From contig AGIF02000001.1 of the NCBI GenBank assembly GCA_000227505.4, positions 1,694,035 through 1,758,034 on the forward strand: DNA of 64,000 nucleotides. The letters run 5' to 3'. The stretch is from a gamma proteobacterium HIMB55. GTDB lineage: Bacteria > Pseudomonadota > Gammaproteobacteria > Pseudomonadales > Halieaceae. The notes beneath the pieces are model-generated. The model was not told where the DNA came from. It did not search any database and saw nothing but the letters and a program-made list of their open reading frames with translations. The position numbers and the translations under genes are program-made. This document shows positions 1-9,063 of the stretch, one piece after another (the first letter of the stretch is position 1; every line of letters starts with the position of its first letter).

Positions 1-1973
1 GTCACTTCGGGATCAGTCTTGACGAGCTCCCAACAGGCGAATTCCTCTCGGAGGAGGAGCTCGGGCTGTTAAAGGAAGGACACGACTATTTGAGTCGCGT
101 GCGTTTTGCCTTGCACACACAAACAGGCAGAGAGGAGGATCGACTCCTTTTTGAGCACCAGCAGACCTTATCCAAGCAGTGGGGCTTTGAGGATCACGGA
201 AAGTTAGCCGTCGAGCAGTTTATGCAGGCTTACTTCCGTAACGTGCAAGCGGTCTCTCATACCACGGCTCTTTTAATCGATATTTTCCAAAAGACGCTGT
301 TGCATAGCGAATCATCAAAAGCCGTCATTATCGATGAGGACTTCGAACTCATTGATGATCGTATCTCGGCGCGACACGAGAAGGTATTTTCGGAGAAGCC
401 GTCTAATCTTTTGAGAATTTTTTCAGTTATTGCACGCGACGACCGAGTAAAGCGCATTGATCCTGAAACCACGCGACTTTTGCGCGCCTCGGCACCGATT
501 ATTGACGACGCGTTTAAAAGCGATCCTGTCAACCGACGCGCATTCCTCGAGATTATTGCTGCACCCCACAACATGACGAAGCAGTTGCGCAGAATGCTGC
601 GTCACGGGGTGCTTGCACGTTATCTCCCAGCGTTTGGTGCCATCGTAGGGCAGATGCAATTTGACATGTTCCACACTTACACCGTTGATGCGCATACCAT
701 GCAGGTGATTGCCAATTGCCGCAGATTTCTTCGCGCCGACTATACCGATCGTTTTCCTGTCACCACGCGAATTGCACAGCGCCTTCGAAACCCGTCCCTG
801 CTCTTTCTAGCCGCGCTTTTTCACGACATCGGTAAGGGGAGAGGTGGCGACCACTCGGAGCTCGGCGCGGTTGATGCCCGTGAATTTTGTGAGCAGCACT
901 TTTTCGATGAGCCCGATACTGAGCTCATTGTCTGGCTGGTTCGCAACCATCTATTCATGAGTTCGTTTTCGCAAAAGCGGGATATATCTGACCCTGAAGA
1001 GATCCAGCGCTTCGCGGAACATGTATCCACCGAGGAGCGACTCGATTACCTTTTCACGTTAACTGTCGCAGATATAAACGGCACTAACCCAGAGCTTTGG
1101 AATGCGTGGCGCAGCTCCTTATTGAGGCATTTGTATACGGAAACTCGTCGAGCGCTGCGGCGCGGTCTCGCCAATCCGATAGCGCGTGAAGACGTTATAA
1201 CCGCCACAAAAAAAGCGGCAGCGCATCTCCTCGAATTCAGAGGCTTCTTGGACGACGAGCTATCCGATATTTGGGCGAATCGAGGCGACGATTACTTCCT
1301 TCGCGAGCGTCCAGAGGACGTAGCTTGGCACACCGAGGCAATTGCCGACTTTGACGGCAGTAGTGAGCCTCTGGTATTGATCAAGCAATCCTCAGAGTCA
1401 CTAATAGCCAACGCAACACAAATATTCGTGCACACCCATGACACGGAGAACGTCTTTTCCAAAGTGTGTTCAGCCCTGGAACTTCTGGACCTGAGCATTA
1501 ATGACGCGCGAATTTATAGCGGCACAGACGGCGCCACGCTCGACACTTTCTTTGTATTGAAAGCTGACGGTTCGCCGATAGACAGTGCTCCAGAGACTTT
1601 GACCTTGATCGAGCGCTCCATTGTCGAGGCGCTCAGCGCTTCTTCTGTTAGCCAAGGTAATCAGCGTATGAACCGGACATTGCGGTCCTTCCTGTCGCCT
1701 ACCGAAGTAACCTTTATCGAGGATCAGAACCGCAACCTCACTATCATGGAGCTGAGCTCACCTGACAGACCGGGTCTGCTTGCACGCGTAGGGCAAATCA
1801 TGGCGGACAATCAAATCAGCATTCAAGGCGCTAAAATTCAGACTTTGGGCGAGCGCGTGGAGGATGTATTTTTCCTCACAACCGACCAGGGTGACCGGCT
1901 TGCTGACGACACGATTTGCGAGCGACTACGCGAGCAAGTATGCACAGCTCTAGATCAAGGACTAGCGGCATGA
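1..1973 (+). CDS. glnD: GlnD, bifunctional uridylyltransferase/uridylyl-removing enzyme of PII (5'-truncated by window edge)
   Basis: GlnD senses glutamine and adds or removes UMP on PII proteins, setting the nitrogen response. The reading frame is open from base 3 with no stop, so the gene starts upstream of the window; about 657 residues are visible of the roughly 900 usual for the family. The nucleotidyltransferase active site is therefore outside. Visible are the helical linker, the HD phosphohydrolase domain with the motif LFHDIGKG (near base 820-840), and two C-terminal ACT domains (about 1400-1600 and 1740-1960; the second contains SSPDRPGLLARVGQIM). The stop overlaps the dapC start by ATGA, so the two are probably translationally coupled. 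Glutamine binding by the ACT domains is family knowledge. Confidence 0.95.
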   Translation, partial: HFGISLDELPTGEFLSEEELGLLKEGHDYLSRVRFALHTQTGREEDRLLFEHQQTLSKQWGFEDHGKLAVEQFMQAYFRNVQAVSHTTALLIDIFQKTLLHSESSKAVIIDEDFELIDDRISARHEKVFSEKPSNLLRIFSVIARDDRVKRIDPETTRLLRASAPIIDDAFKSDPVNRRAFLEIIAAPHNMTKQLRRMLRHGVLARYLPAFGAIVGQMQFDMFHTYTVDAHTMQVIANCRRFLRADYTDRFPVTTRIAQRLRNPSLLFLAALFHDIGKGRGGDHSELGAVDAREFCEQHFFDEPDTELIVWLVRNHLFMSSFSQKRDISDPEEIQRFAEHVSTEERLDYLFTLTVADINGTNPELWNAWRSSLLRHLYTETRRALRRGLANPIAREDVITATKKAAAHLLEFRGFLDDELSDIWANRGDDYFLRERPEDVAWHTEAIADFDGSSEPLVLIKQSSESLIANATQIFVHTHDTENVFSKVCSALELLDLSINDARIYSGTDGATLDTFFVLKADGSPIDSAPETLTLIERSIVEALSASSVSQGNQRMNRTLRSFLSPTEVTFIEDQNRNLTIMELSSPDRPGLLARVGQIMADNQISIQGAKIQTLGERVEDVFFLTTDQGDRLADDTICERLREQVCTALDQGLAA

Positions 1974-3157
1974 ATCCGGGTATGAATACGCTCCACCCCT
2001 ACCCTTTCGAGAAGCTAGCTGAGCTAACATCGGGCGTGGACCTTCCCTCGCTTCGCCGTATCCCTCTCACTATCGGTGAGCCAAAGCACCAACCACCCGC
2101 ACATGTATTAGAGGCGCTCGTCGCATCCATCGAGGAAATGGCGAAATACCCAACTATCGTTGGCACTGTGGAATTAAGACAGCAAATTGCAAGCTGGATT
2201 GCCAGGCGGTTTAAAACGCGCGCTGTTGACCCTGTGAGCGAAGTACTGCCGGTAAATGGTACTCGGGAAGGGTTATTTGCTATCGCTCAAGCGCTTGTCA
2301 CACCGGGTAAAGCAGGCGGGGTGGTTATACCTAATCCGTTCTACCAAATTTACGAGGGCGCAGCCTTACTGACCAACGTAGAACCGCTCCTTGTTCCAGC
2401 AACTGAAAGCACGGAGCATCTTGCCAACTACCGACTACTTACCGACGATGACTGGCAACGGTGCGAGATGCTTTTCCTGTGCACGCCTGGCAATCCGTCC
2501 GGCGCAGTAATTCCTGAAACTGATCTGCATTATCTGATCGAAAAAGCGCTCGAGCACGACGTGATTTTAATCAGTGACGAATGCTACAGCGAGCTCTACT
2601 ACGACGAAGAAAAGCCACCGGTGGGACTACTTGAGGCAGCGCAGAGCTACGGCAACACGGCTTTCAAGAATTGCCTGGTATTTCACAGCTTGTCGAAGCG
2701 CTCGAATCTGCCAGGCCTGCGGTCGGGATTCGTTGCGGGCGATGCCGACCTCATTGTTCAATTCAAACGCTATCGCACATACCACGGCTGTGCGATGCCG
2801 CTGCACCATCAGTTCGCAAGTATTGCGGCGTGGTCTGACGAGGACCACGTGGTCGAGAACCGAGCGCTCTATCGGGCAAAATTCGATGCAGTTACCGAGC
2901 GTCTTGCTCCCGTTTTGCCTGTGTCGATTCCGGAGGCTGGTTTCTACTTGTGGCCGAGGACGCCTGTAAGCGACACGGAATTCGCAAAAGATTTACTTAG
3001 ACATACCAATGTGGCGGTTTTGCCCGGAAGTTTTTTGGGACGCTCGGTAAACGGCGTCAATCCGGGTGCCGACCATATTCGCATGGCCCTTGTTGCAACA
3101 ATGACCGAGACACTCGAAGCTGCAGATAGAATTTGCCATTGGCTAAAGCAAGGGTGA
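1970..3157 (+). CDS. dapC: Succinyldiaminopimelate aminotransferase DapC
   Basis: A fold-type I, PLP-dependent aminotransferase of 395 residues that makes N-succinyl-2-amino-6-ketopimelate/N-succinyl-LL-DAP in the succinylase branch of lysine synthesis. The PLP lysine lies in SLSKRSNLPGLRSGF, and the NPSGAV and SDECYSELYYDE segments are typical of class I/II aminotransferases. The start at 1970 gives an ATGA overlap with glnD; a second ATG lies four codons later. The assignment to DapC rather than another aminotransferase rests on its place between glnD and dapD/dapE, as in Pseudomonas, and on overall similarity. Confidence 0.9.
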   Translation: MNPGMNTLHPYPFEKLAELTSGVDLPSLRRIPLTIGEPKHQPPAHVLEALVASIEEMAKYPTIVGTVELRQQIASWIARRFKTRAVDPVSEVLPVNGTREGLFAIAQALVTPGKAGGVVIPNPFYQIYEGAALLTNVEPLLVPATESTEHLANYRLLTDDDWQRCEMLFLCTPGNPSGAVIPETDLHYLIEKALEHDVILISDECYSELYYDEEKPPVGLLEAAQSYGNTAFKNCLVFHSLSKRSNLPGLRSGFVAGDADLIVQFKRYRTYHGCAMPLHHQFASIAAWSDEDHVVENRALYRAKFDAVTERLAPVLPVSIPEAGFYLWPRTPVSDTEFAKDLLRHTNVAVLPGSFLGRSVNGVNPGADHIRMALVATMTETLEAADRICHWLKQG

Positions 3158-3169
3158 GGCGCTAAGCAC

Positions 3170-3835
3170 ATGTCAGGCAATATGCTCAAAGAGAATCGCG
3201 TAGCGTTTATTGACCAACGCTTGCAAGAACTGTATCCCAACCCTCCAGTTCCGCTGGACCATACCGACCCCTACACCCTTCTGGTCGCGGTGCTATTGAG
3301 TGCGCAATGTACCGACGAGAGAGTCAACCAAGTGACTCCTGCGCTTTTTGAACTGGCGGATAATCCTTATGATATGGCCAGGGAGAGTGCGGAAACTATT
3401 CGCGCCATCATCAAACCCTGCGGCTTGTCACCCCAAAAATCCAAAGCGATTAGAAGACTCAGTGAAATCTTGATCGAGGATCATGGCGGCGAAGTCCCCC
3501 AAGACTTCGAGAGCCTCGAAAAACTTCCCGGCGTAGGACATAAAACCGCAAGCGTTGTGATGGCACAATCATTCGGGGTCCCAAGCTTCCCTGTCGACAC
3601 GCACATACACCGTTTGGCGCAGCGCTGGGGGCTCACCCGCGGGCGCAATGTCAACGAAACAGAGCGTGACTTAAAACGCGTATTTAAGAAGAGCCGATGG
3701 AATGACCTTCACCTACAAATCATTTTCTACGGCAGAGAATTTTGCACAGCCAGAGGCTGCGATGGTCGTGTTTGCGAAATTTGTACCACTTGCTATCCAG
3801 CGCGAAAGCATCCTAAGCGCGTAAACAAACCTTAA
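3170..3835 (+). CDS. nth: Endonuclease III (DNA glycosylase/AP lyase)
   Basis: A 221-residue HhH-GPD glycosylase that removes oxidised pyrimidines and cuts the AP site. The helix-hairpin-helix LEKLPGVGHKTASVVM holds the catalytic lysine (GHK), and the catalytic aspartate is in FPVDTHIHRL. The C-terminal iron-sulfur loop is unusual: the cysteines run as C-X4-C-X4-C-X2-C-X2-C (CTARGCDGRVCEICTTC) instead of the C-X6-C-X2-C-X5-C of the E. coli enzyme, so the cluster may use a different set of ligands. In E. coli nth ends the rnf/rsx operon; here it sits between dapC and yffB, far from rnf. An alternative ATG lies four codons in. Confidence 0.93.
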   Translation: MSGNMLKENRVAFIDQRLQELYPNPPVPLDHTDPYTLLVAVLLSAQCTDERVNQVTPALFELADNPYDMARESAETIRAIIKPCGLSPQKSKAIRRLSEILIEDHGGEVPQDFESLEKLPGVGHKTASVVMAQSFGVPSFPVDTHIHRLAQRWGLTRGRNVNETERDLKRVFKKSRWNDLHLQIIFYGREFCTARGCDGRVCEICTTCYPARKHPKRVNKP

Positions 3836-3861
3836 CTGATCAGTTCGAGAGACAATAAGAC

Positions 3862-4206
3862 ATGACTACTATCTACGGCATTCCAAATTGCGACAGCGTT
3901 AAGAAAGCGCGAAAGTGGCTAGAGACGCAGGATATTGCCTATACCTTTGTCGATGTGCGTGAGAACACGCCACCCAACACTCAAATTGCGCATTGGGTTT
4001 CCGTGCTGGGACCAGAGAAGATGGTCAACAAGCGCAGCACCACGTGGAAGAATATGTCGGAAGACGAACGCGCCGAAGCGCAGGCCGGCGATACTGTTGC
4101 CGTCTTGCTTGCAAATCCAACGCTGATTAAACGTCCCGTGTTAGAACACAACGACGTTTTGGATGTTGGGTTCAAGGCAGACGCTTACGCCGCTTATTTT
4201 TCCTAG
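3862..4206 (+). CDS. yffB: ArsC/Spx-like thioredoxin-fold protein (YffB family)
   Basis: A 114-residue protein of the ArsC/Spx-like thioredoxin superfamily. It begins MTTIYGIPNCDSVKKA, with one active-site-like cysteine (C10) rather than a CXXC pair, and has the LIKRPVL segment with the RP pair typical of this family near residue 92. In Enterobacteria yffB sits next to dapE and in Pseudomonas it lies in the dapC-dapD-dapE stretch, which matches here. Real arsenate reductase activity is unlikely; YffB homologues are described as glutathione-dependent thiol reductases of uncertain substrate. Confidence 0.85.
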   Translation: MTTIYGIPNCDSVKKARKWLETQDIAYTFVDVRENTPPNTQIAHWVSVLGPEKMVNKRSTTWKNMSEDERAEAQAGDTVAVLLANPTLIKRPVLEHNDVLDVGFKADAYAAYFS

Positions 4207-4213
4207 TGGTTTT

Positions 4214-4240
4214 TTGAGGATATTTTTCGCGATTTATTAT
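4214..4240 (+). promoter_or_regulatory. Possible promoter of dapD
   Basis: The 92-base gap before dapD is AT-rich. TTGAGG at 4214-4219 and TATTAT at 4235-4240 resemble -35 and -10 boxes, but the spacer is only 15 bases. The call is weak; read-through from the upstream genes is equally possible. Confidence 0.25.
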
Positions 4241-4298
4241 TAACGCGTTCCCGAAAAAACCTAATTCACTAACTTGACACTTTAGGAGTACGTACTCG

Positions 4299-5312
4299 AT
4301 GTCTGGCACTCTCCACGGCTTTGGCCTAGGCGTAGCATCTGAAAATGCTAACGGCGATATTCTCGATGTTTTTTTTCCGGCGCCGAAAGCGAGCCTATCC
4401 GGCCCCTCAGCCGATGCACTTCGTGCAGTGTCCGGCACACTCGACGACGCGGCGCTGTCATCGCTTGCCAAGGATTGCCGCGCAGCTAATGACGAGCCCA
4501 CAGCAGCGCTCGCAGAGAGGCTACGAGATGGTGGGCGAAGAGTGGTTGCATCAACACTGACAGAAAACCAAGCTCCCCAGACGGTTGAGGACGCCTACTT
4601 AAAGTTACATATGCTCTCTCATCGCCTGGTAAAACCGCACGGCACGGATCTGTCTGGCATCTTCCCTTTGCTTCCCAACGTCGCATGGACTGATGAGGGC
4701 CCTGTTGATTTAAGCGAGCTTGCGGATCGACAGTTAACTGCTCGGCTGCAGGGGCGGGTACTGGAAGTCGCAAGCGTTGATAAATTCCCCAAAATGACAA
4801 ATTACGTTGTGCCCTCGGGCGTTCGCATCGCCCACAGTGCAAGAGTCCGCCTCGGCGCCCACCTTGGTGCAGGCACTACCGTTATGCACGAGGGATTTAT
4901 CAATTTTAATGCCGGCACTGAAGGACCTGGCATGGTCGAAGGCCGAATCTCCGCCGGTGTTATGGTAGGTAAAGGCTCGGATCTCGGCGGTGGCTGCTCC
5001 ACCATGGGCACGCTATCTGGTGGCGGCAATATCATTATTTCAGTGGGTGAAGAATGCTTGATCGGCGCGAACGCTGGACTCGGGATTCCTTTGGGTGATC
5101 GCTGCACGGTTGAGGCCGGACTCTTCGTCACCGCAGGGACGAAAGTGGCGGTACTCGACGATCAGAGAAATACGATCGAAAACATCGCCGCGCGGCATCT
5201 GGCCGGTCGCTCGGATCTACTCTTCCGTCGGAATTCACAATCGGGATCTGTAGAATGCCTAACCAACAAAACAGCGATTGAGCTCAACGAAAGCCTCCAT
5301 GCAAACAACTAA
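4299..5312 (+). CDS. dapD: 2,3,4,5-tetrahydropyridine-2,6-dicarboxylate N-succinyltransferase (long type)
   Basis: A 337-residue enzyme that transfers succinyl from succinyl-CoA to tetrahydrodipicolinate, the committed step of the succinylase DAP pathway. The C-terminal half (about residues 165-300) is a left-handed beta-helix of hexapeptide repeats, rich in G-x-x repeats such as [16 protein letters not shown] and [12 protein letters not shown]. The length and N-terminal domain match the longer Pseudomonas-type DapD rather than the 274-residue E. coli form. An AGGAG motif lies about 10 bases before the ATG. The end overlaps the dapE start by 14 bases. Confidence 0.93.
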   Translation: MSGTLHGFGLGVASENANGDILDVFFPAPKASLSGPSADALRAVSGTLDDAALSSLAKDCRAANDEPTAALAERLRDGGRRVVASTLTENQAPQTVEDAYLKLHMLSHRLVKPHGTDLSGIFPLLPNVAWTDEGPVDLSELADRQLTARLQGRVLEVASVDKFPKMTNYVVPSGVRIAHSARVRLGAHLGAGTTVMHEGFINFNAGTEGPGMVEGRISAGVMVGKGSDLGGGCSTMGTLSGGGNIIISVGEECLIGANAGLGIPLGDRCTVEAGLFVTAGTKVAVLDDQRNTIENIAARHLAGRSDLLFRRNSQSGSVECLTNKTAIELNESLHANN

Positions 5313-6444
5313 CGCGCACACTGATGCCATAGCCCTAACCAAGGAGCTGATCGAAAAGCAGTCGGTAACACCTGCTGATGATGGTTGTCAGCCGCTTATG
5401 GCGGAACGACTCAGCAACATCGGCTTTACCTGCGAGTCTCTGCCCGCTGAGGAAGTGTTGAATCTGTGGGCAACGCGGGGCGATGAGGGACCATTACTGG
5501 TTTTTGCAGGACATACCGATGTTGTGCCACCCGGTCCCCTAGAACACTGGGATAGCGACCCGTTCACTCCGACCGAACGCGACGGGTTCTTGTTTGGTCG
5601 AGGCGCGGCAGATATGAAATCGAGCCTTGCGGCAATGATCGTTGCGACAGAGTCGTTCGTTGCCAAGCATCCTACTCACAAAGGGCGAATCGGGTTCTTA
5701 ATTACCGCGGATGAGGAAGGGCCAGCGGTTTATGGCACACGCCATGTGGTAGATACACTCCTGGCTCGAGGCGAATCCATCGATTGGTGTATTGTTGGTG
5801 AGCCCTCAAGCACATCGCGGCTTGGTGATACCATCAAAAACGGGCGTCGAGGCTCCATCAATGCAACGCTCACGATTAAGGGAAAGCAGGGCCATGTTGC
5901 ATACCCGCACTTAGCGGATAATCCCATGCACAAAGCCTTCGAAGTGCTGCAACGACTAAGTGCGCTTGAGTGGGATCAAGGCAATGACTTCTTTGACCCA
6001 ACGCAGCTGCAGTTTTCTAACATACAGTCGGGAACCGGTGCGACCAATGTGATTCCAGGCGAGTTGACCGCTATTTTCAATTTGCGTTTCTCAACGGAAA
6101 TAACCGCAGATGGTATTAAAGAAAAATGCCAAGCAGTCCTTGATGAGAGTGGTGTTGAGTACGAGATTGACTGGCAATTAAGTGGTAACCCGTTCCTCAC
6201 TGAACCCGGAGAGCTTGTTGAAGCTGCCACAAAAAGCATCGTCGATGTTACCGGTGTCGATACCGTGCTGAGTACCGGTGGCGGCACCTCTGACGGACGG
6301 TTTATTGCAAAAATGGGTGGGCAGATTATAGAGCTTGGCGTGATCAACGAATCGATCCACCAACGCAACGAGCATGTGCTTATCTCAGACATTCCGAAAC
6401 TAGCCGCAATTTACGAAGAGATCCTGATCCAACTCCTCGCTTAG
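5299..6444 (+). CDS. dapE: Succinyl-diaminopimelate desuccinylase DapE
   Basis: A di-zinc M20-family amidohydrolase (381 residues) that removes succinate from N-succinyl-LL-DAP. Metal and catalytic residues are visible in order: [10 protein letters not shown] (His and Asp), [10 protein letters not shown] (bridging Asp), TADEEGPA (catalytic and metal Glu), VGEPSS, and a C-terminal His in NESIHQRNE. The ATG at 5299 starts MQTTNAHTD and gives the family's usual length; a longer in-frame start at 5278 would lie deep inside dapD. The 14-base overlap with dapD suggests coupled translation. Confidence 0.95.
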   Translation: MQTTNAHTDAIALTKELIEKQSVTPADDGCQPLMAERLSNIGFTCESLPAEEVLNLWATRGDEGPLLVFAGHTDVVPPGPLEHWDSDPFTPTERDGFLFGRGAADMKSSLAAMIVATESFVAKHPTHKGRIGFLITADEEGPAVYGTRHVVDTLLARGESIDWCIVGEPSSTSRLGDTIKNGRRGSINATLTIKGKQGHVAYPHLADNPMHKAFEVLQRLSALEWDQGNDFFDPTQLQFSNIQSGTGATNVIPGELTAIFNLRFSTEITADGIKEKCQAVLDESGVEYEIDWQLSGNPFLTEPGELVEAATKSIVDVTGVDTVLSTGGGTSDGRFIAKMGGQIIELGVINESIHQRNEHVLISDIPKLAAIYEEILIQLLA

Positions 6445-6477
6445 CAACCCCTCGTGTAGCGCAACCCCTCGTGTAGC
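6444..6477. repeat. Perfect 17-bp tandem duplication at the end of dapE
   Basis: The unit gcaacccctcgtgtagc occurs twice head to tail (6444-6460 and 6461-6477), beginning on the last base of the dapE stop codon. It looks like a recent slippage duplication. It is followed by an imperfect stem (gaagtctg at 6506-6513 pairing with cagacttc at 6540-6547, with inner arms tgtgct and agcaca). Confidence 0.9.
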
Positions 6478-6638
6478 AAGGCACCGTAAGCTCGTAGGAG
6501 ATCACGAAGTCTGTGCTAGGGAGCACAGGAGGGCACGAGCAGACTTCACTAAGCTAGCGGAGCACTTAACCACCACCAAGGCTATCAGTCAGCGCCCCTT
6601 ACCTTATGGCGGTAACGGCTAATTGGGAAATGAGCCGA

Positions 6639-7073
6639 TTAGGTGAAGAAGATCTTAGTCTGAGGTAGCTCTGCACTCAGGCCCTGTGTGAGTGTTCTGA
6701 AGTACGCTTCGCAAGATCGCGACCAAATATCCGCATTGGGGGAAGTGACGAACTCCCACTCAACCGACGCGTTGAGCATTAACATGGCCTCGAGCACCCG
6801 AGTCAAACCCACGATCTTCGCCTGCAAGAAGTCCGAAGCCGCACCCTCAAAATCGGGACTGTCCAGACTGCATTTCACATGACTAGGTAGCTCGTTTTGG
6901 CGCAACCAATCCATTAACCGGGCCTGCCCTTCAACGCTTGCTAAGTCGACATCGACGATGCCTTCTAGAAGCTCGGACTGCTCCACTACCCCCATGCCCG
7001 CGAAAGTTACCTTGTATCGGGCGAGTAACTCTGGCGTGGGCAAGCAGTCAATCAATAACAGTGAAGTCTTCAT
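6639..7073 (-). CDS. Hypothetical protein, 144 aa
   Basis: Not recognised. The product is a soluble, mostly helical-looking protein with no signal peptide or membrane segment. It begins MKTSLLLIDCLPTPELL and has a central segment rich in acidic and hydrophobic residues. It is the last gene of a minus-strand group (cyclase-like gene, rsmJ, this gene), 23 bases after rsmJ, so it is probably co-transcribed with it. It converges on dapE across a 194-base gap. Confidence 0.65.
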   Translation of the reverse strand: MKTSLLLIDCLPTPELLARYKVTFAGMGVVEQSELLEGIVDVDLASVEGQARLMDWLRQNELPSHVKCSLDSPDFEGAASDFLQAKIVGLTRVLEAMLMLNASVEWEFVTSPNADIWSRSCEAYFRTLTQGLSAELPQTKIFFT

Positions 7074-7096
7074 ACATAATCCTTAACGCCGCTCTT

Positions 7097-7894
7097 TCAT
7101 TGGTTACCAGGGCGAACCAAAACATCAAACCTCACCGTCTTACCGGTAATCGAGTGGGAAGGTTTAACGCCCCCAAGATGGGGCGACTTTGCGGGTCGTT
7201 TGACTACCACGCGCTCTGCGGGCTGAGACAACGCCCAATGAAGCAATTCCACAGCCGGATCGGTCGAGCCAGACTGCATTAGTTCTGTACTCATCGATTG
7301 GCTGGCAAGTAGCGACTGCAAAGCGGCAAGGTCTTTCTTTACCGCGGCTGATTTGCTGCGATCCGGAAACATTGGATCGAGATAGATCGTGTTGAAGCCT
7401 GATACCGAACGTCGAGCACTATCTCCCTGGCTGATAGTCATGCGCTCAGCAGCGTTGACCACTTTCTCTGAAGCGCTCATAAGCGCTGTTTCATGTGCAT
7501 GCTTCAATAAAAAGTAGAGAACCGGTGATGCCTCGGATAGCTCAACCTCGCAGCCCAAGTCAGCAAGTACGAAAGCGTCTCGTCCCAAACCAGCGGTAGC
7601 ATCAAAAACGCGTGGTTTTCTGTCAGCTTTCACGCCAACTGCTCTACCCAAAGGCTCATTGTGGCCTGACTTTCGTCTGTGGAGCATATCAGGAGAGGAA
7701 AAATCGACAGTGACGCGGCCCGGACGAGGCTTCTCCAGAGGCTGCAACCACACCTCATGCATATCAACAACGAGCGCCACAGAAGCCCTCGATTCGGCAT
7801 AAGAGCGCGCTAGAGACAGACCTAATTGCTCAGCAATTTTTTCTGCCGCCTCCTCAGCTGATTTGGATGCGGGTATCACTTCGCAGGCAATCAT
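7097..7894 (-). CDS. rsmJ: 16S rRNA (guanine-1516-N2)-methyltransferase RsmJ
   Basis: A 265-residue SAM-dependent methyltransferase of the YhiQ/RsmJ family that methylates G1516 of 16S rRNA. The SAM-binding motif is VFDATAGLGRDAFVLADLG (about residues 96-114), preceded by the family-typical VDFSSPDMLHRRKSGHNEPL, and followed by the catalytic-region motif IYLDPMFPDRSKSAAVKKD. Its start overlaps the stop of the upstream cyclase-like gene by four bases (7891-7894), so translation is probably coupled. Confidence 0.93.
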   Translation of the reverse strand: MIACEVIPASKSAEEAAEKIAEQLGLSLARSYAESRASVALVVDMHEVWLQPLEKPRPGRVTVDFSSPDMLHRRKSGHNEPLGRAVGVKADRKPRVFDATAGLGRDAFVLADLGCEVELSEASPVLYFLLKHAHETALMSASEKVVNAAERMTISQGDSARRSVSGFNTIYLDPMFPDRSKSAAVKKDLAALQSLLASQSMSTELMQSGSTDPAVELLHWALSQPAERVVVKRPAKSPHLGGVKPSHSITGKTVRFDVLVRPGNQ

Positions 7895-8958
7895 CGATTC
7901 CTAACACCGAGTTCAAATACGCCGTCATCCAAGCTTGTTTTGAGACCCACTGATAATGCCTGCTGACGCAGCCCGTGCTTATCGGTAAATTCGATTGCGC
8001 GTGCGGCGGGCTCGCCTGCAGACCAGTCCAGGAACTCCATTCCCGTCAGCCGGCGCTCGTCCATGCGGAGACCGGACATGCTCAACAACTCACTTCGCGC
8101 GTAATGTAAAAACTCTGCGGGCGTGCTCTGTTCTTCCGATTCGGGCAAACATGCTGAGAATTGACCCATGTGAATACCGCCCGGAGGCACATGCTCGATT
8201 AGCCTCGCTAAACGGATAGTGACATCACCGACGATGTAGCTAAAGACCGTGGGGTTGATGCCTTCTGCCTGCGATAGCTCGTAATGGCTACCTAAGTGAA
8301 ACGCGGAGCGAAGAATCGGTACGGTACCCACCTGCGATTTTTGACGTGCCACCGCGTTGTCGATCAGCACCAGTAAGAAAAATGTTAGTAGATCAACGTT
8401 GGGGAAGGCTCCCAAATCGCGGTTCCAGACATAGTAACCGTCCCCCGTCGTGGTCCGAGCGAAATTAACCTCGACACCCTCTCGCTTAAGCTTGGAGTAG
8501 GCGGAGTTCATTGAATACGACAGGCTGTTTAGCTGGCTCGCCTGCTCAAACGGTCGAAATAACGAAAAATCTACGATGTCAAAAAGTGCGACAGCACGCT
8601 CTTCAACATGCGCAATGCTAAAGCGCTTCACCAGCGCATCAATCTCTGAAATAGTCTCGTTGTCGCCACCTAGTGCGCGATTTAACTTGATAAAACTCGG
8701 TGCAACCCCTAGCCGCGCTGCGATCTCAAAGATTTCAGCATGTCCTTTGTGTCGGGAACCTGAGAGCAGTTCGCGCACATAAGCTTCATTAGCCAGAGGT
8801 TCAGGTAATCGTTCATCAGGAGCTGTGAAGTTGCCTAGAAAATAGTGAGGCACAACAACGGTCAGCAAGCCATTAGGATCGAAGGCCCAGCAAAGCACGA
8901 GACTCTGGCCGAGTCGCCATTGCGTCTGTAGTGTCGCCTCTAGCTGTTCTAGTGCCAC
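7891..8958 (-). CDS. Class III nucleotidyl cyclase-like domain protein, 355 aa
   Basis: The C-terminal half resembles the class III adenylate/guanylate cyclase homology domain. AVALFDIVDFSLF matches the first metal-binding motif, TTTGDGYYVWN the second metal motif, and GDVTIRLARLIEHVPPGG the region holding the transition-state residues. Both metal aspartates are kept. The asparagine of the usual VN-x-A-x-R-L motif appears replaced while the arginine is kept, so cyclase activity is doubtful. The N-terminal 130 residues are not recognised. A GTG start with GAGGG seven bases upstream is used. It overlaps rsmJ by four bases. Whether it makes cAMP, binds a nucleotide as a sensor, or does something else cannot be told from sequence. 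Confidence 0.6.
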   Translation of the reverse strand: MALEQLEATLQTQWRLGQSLVLCWAFDPNGLLTVVVPHYFLGNFTAPDERLPEPLANEAYVRELLSGSRHKGHAEIFEIAARLGVAPSFIKLNRALGGDNETISEIDALVKRFSIAHVEERAVALFDIVDFSLFRPFEQASQLNSLSYSMNSAYSKLKREGVEVNFARTTTGDGYYVWNRDLGAFPNVDLLTFFLLVLIDNAVARQKSQVGTVPILRSAFHLGSHYELSQAEGINPTVFSYIVGDVTIRLARLIEHVPPGGIHMGQFSACLPESEEQSTPAEFLHYARSELLSMSGLRMDERRLTGMEFLDWSAGEPAARAIEFTDKHGLRQQALSVGLKTSLDDGVFELGVRNR

Positions 8959-9063
8959 CCCTTCACCCTCATCTGCCCAAGCTATCTATTTTCGTGGCGA
9001 GATTGCGTCTCGAACTTCACTTCGAGCACTGGCATCATACTGGCTCGGGGACTGGATTTCGTC

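Noticed and set aside
3862-4206. Arsenate reductase
   Set aside because: The single-cysteine YffB-type sequence and dap-gene context point to the YffB family; no other arsenic genes are near.
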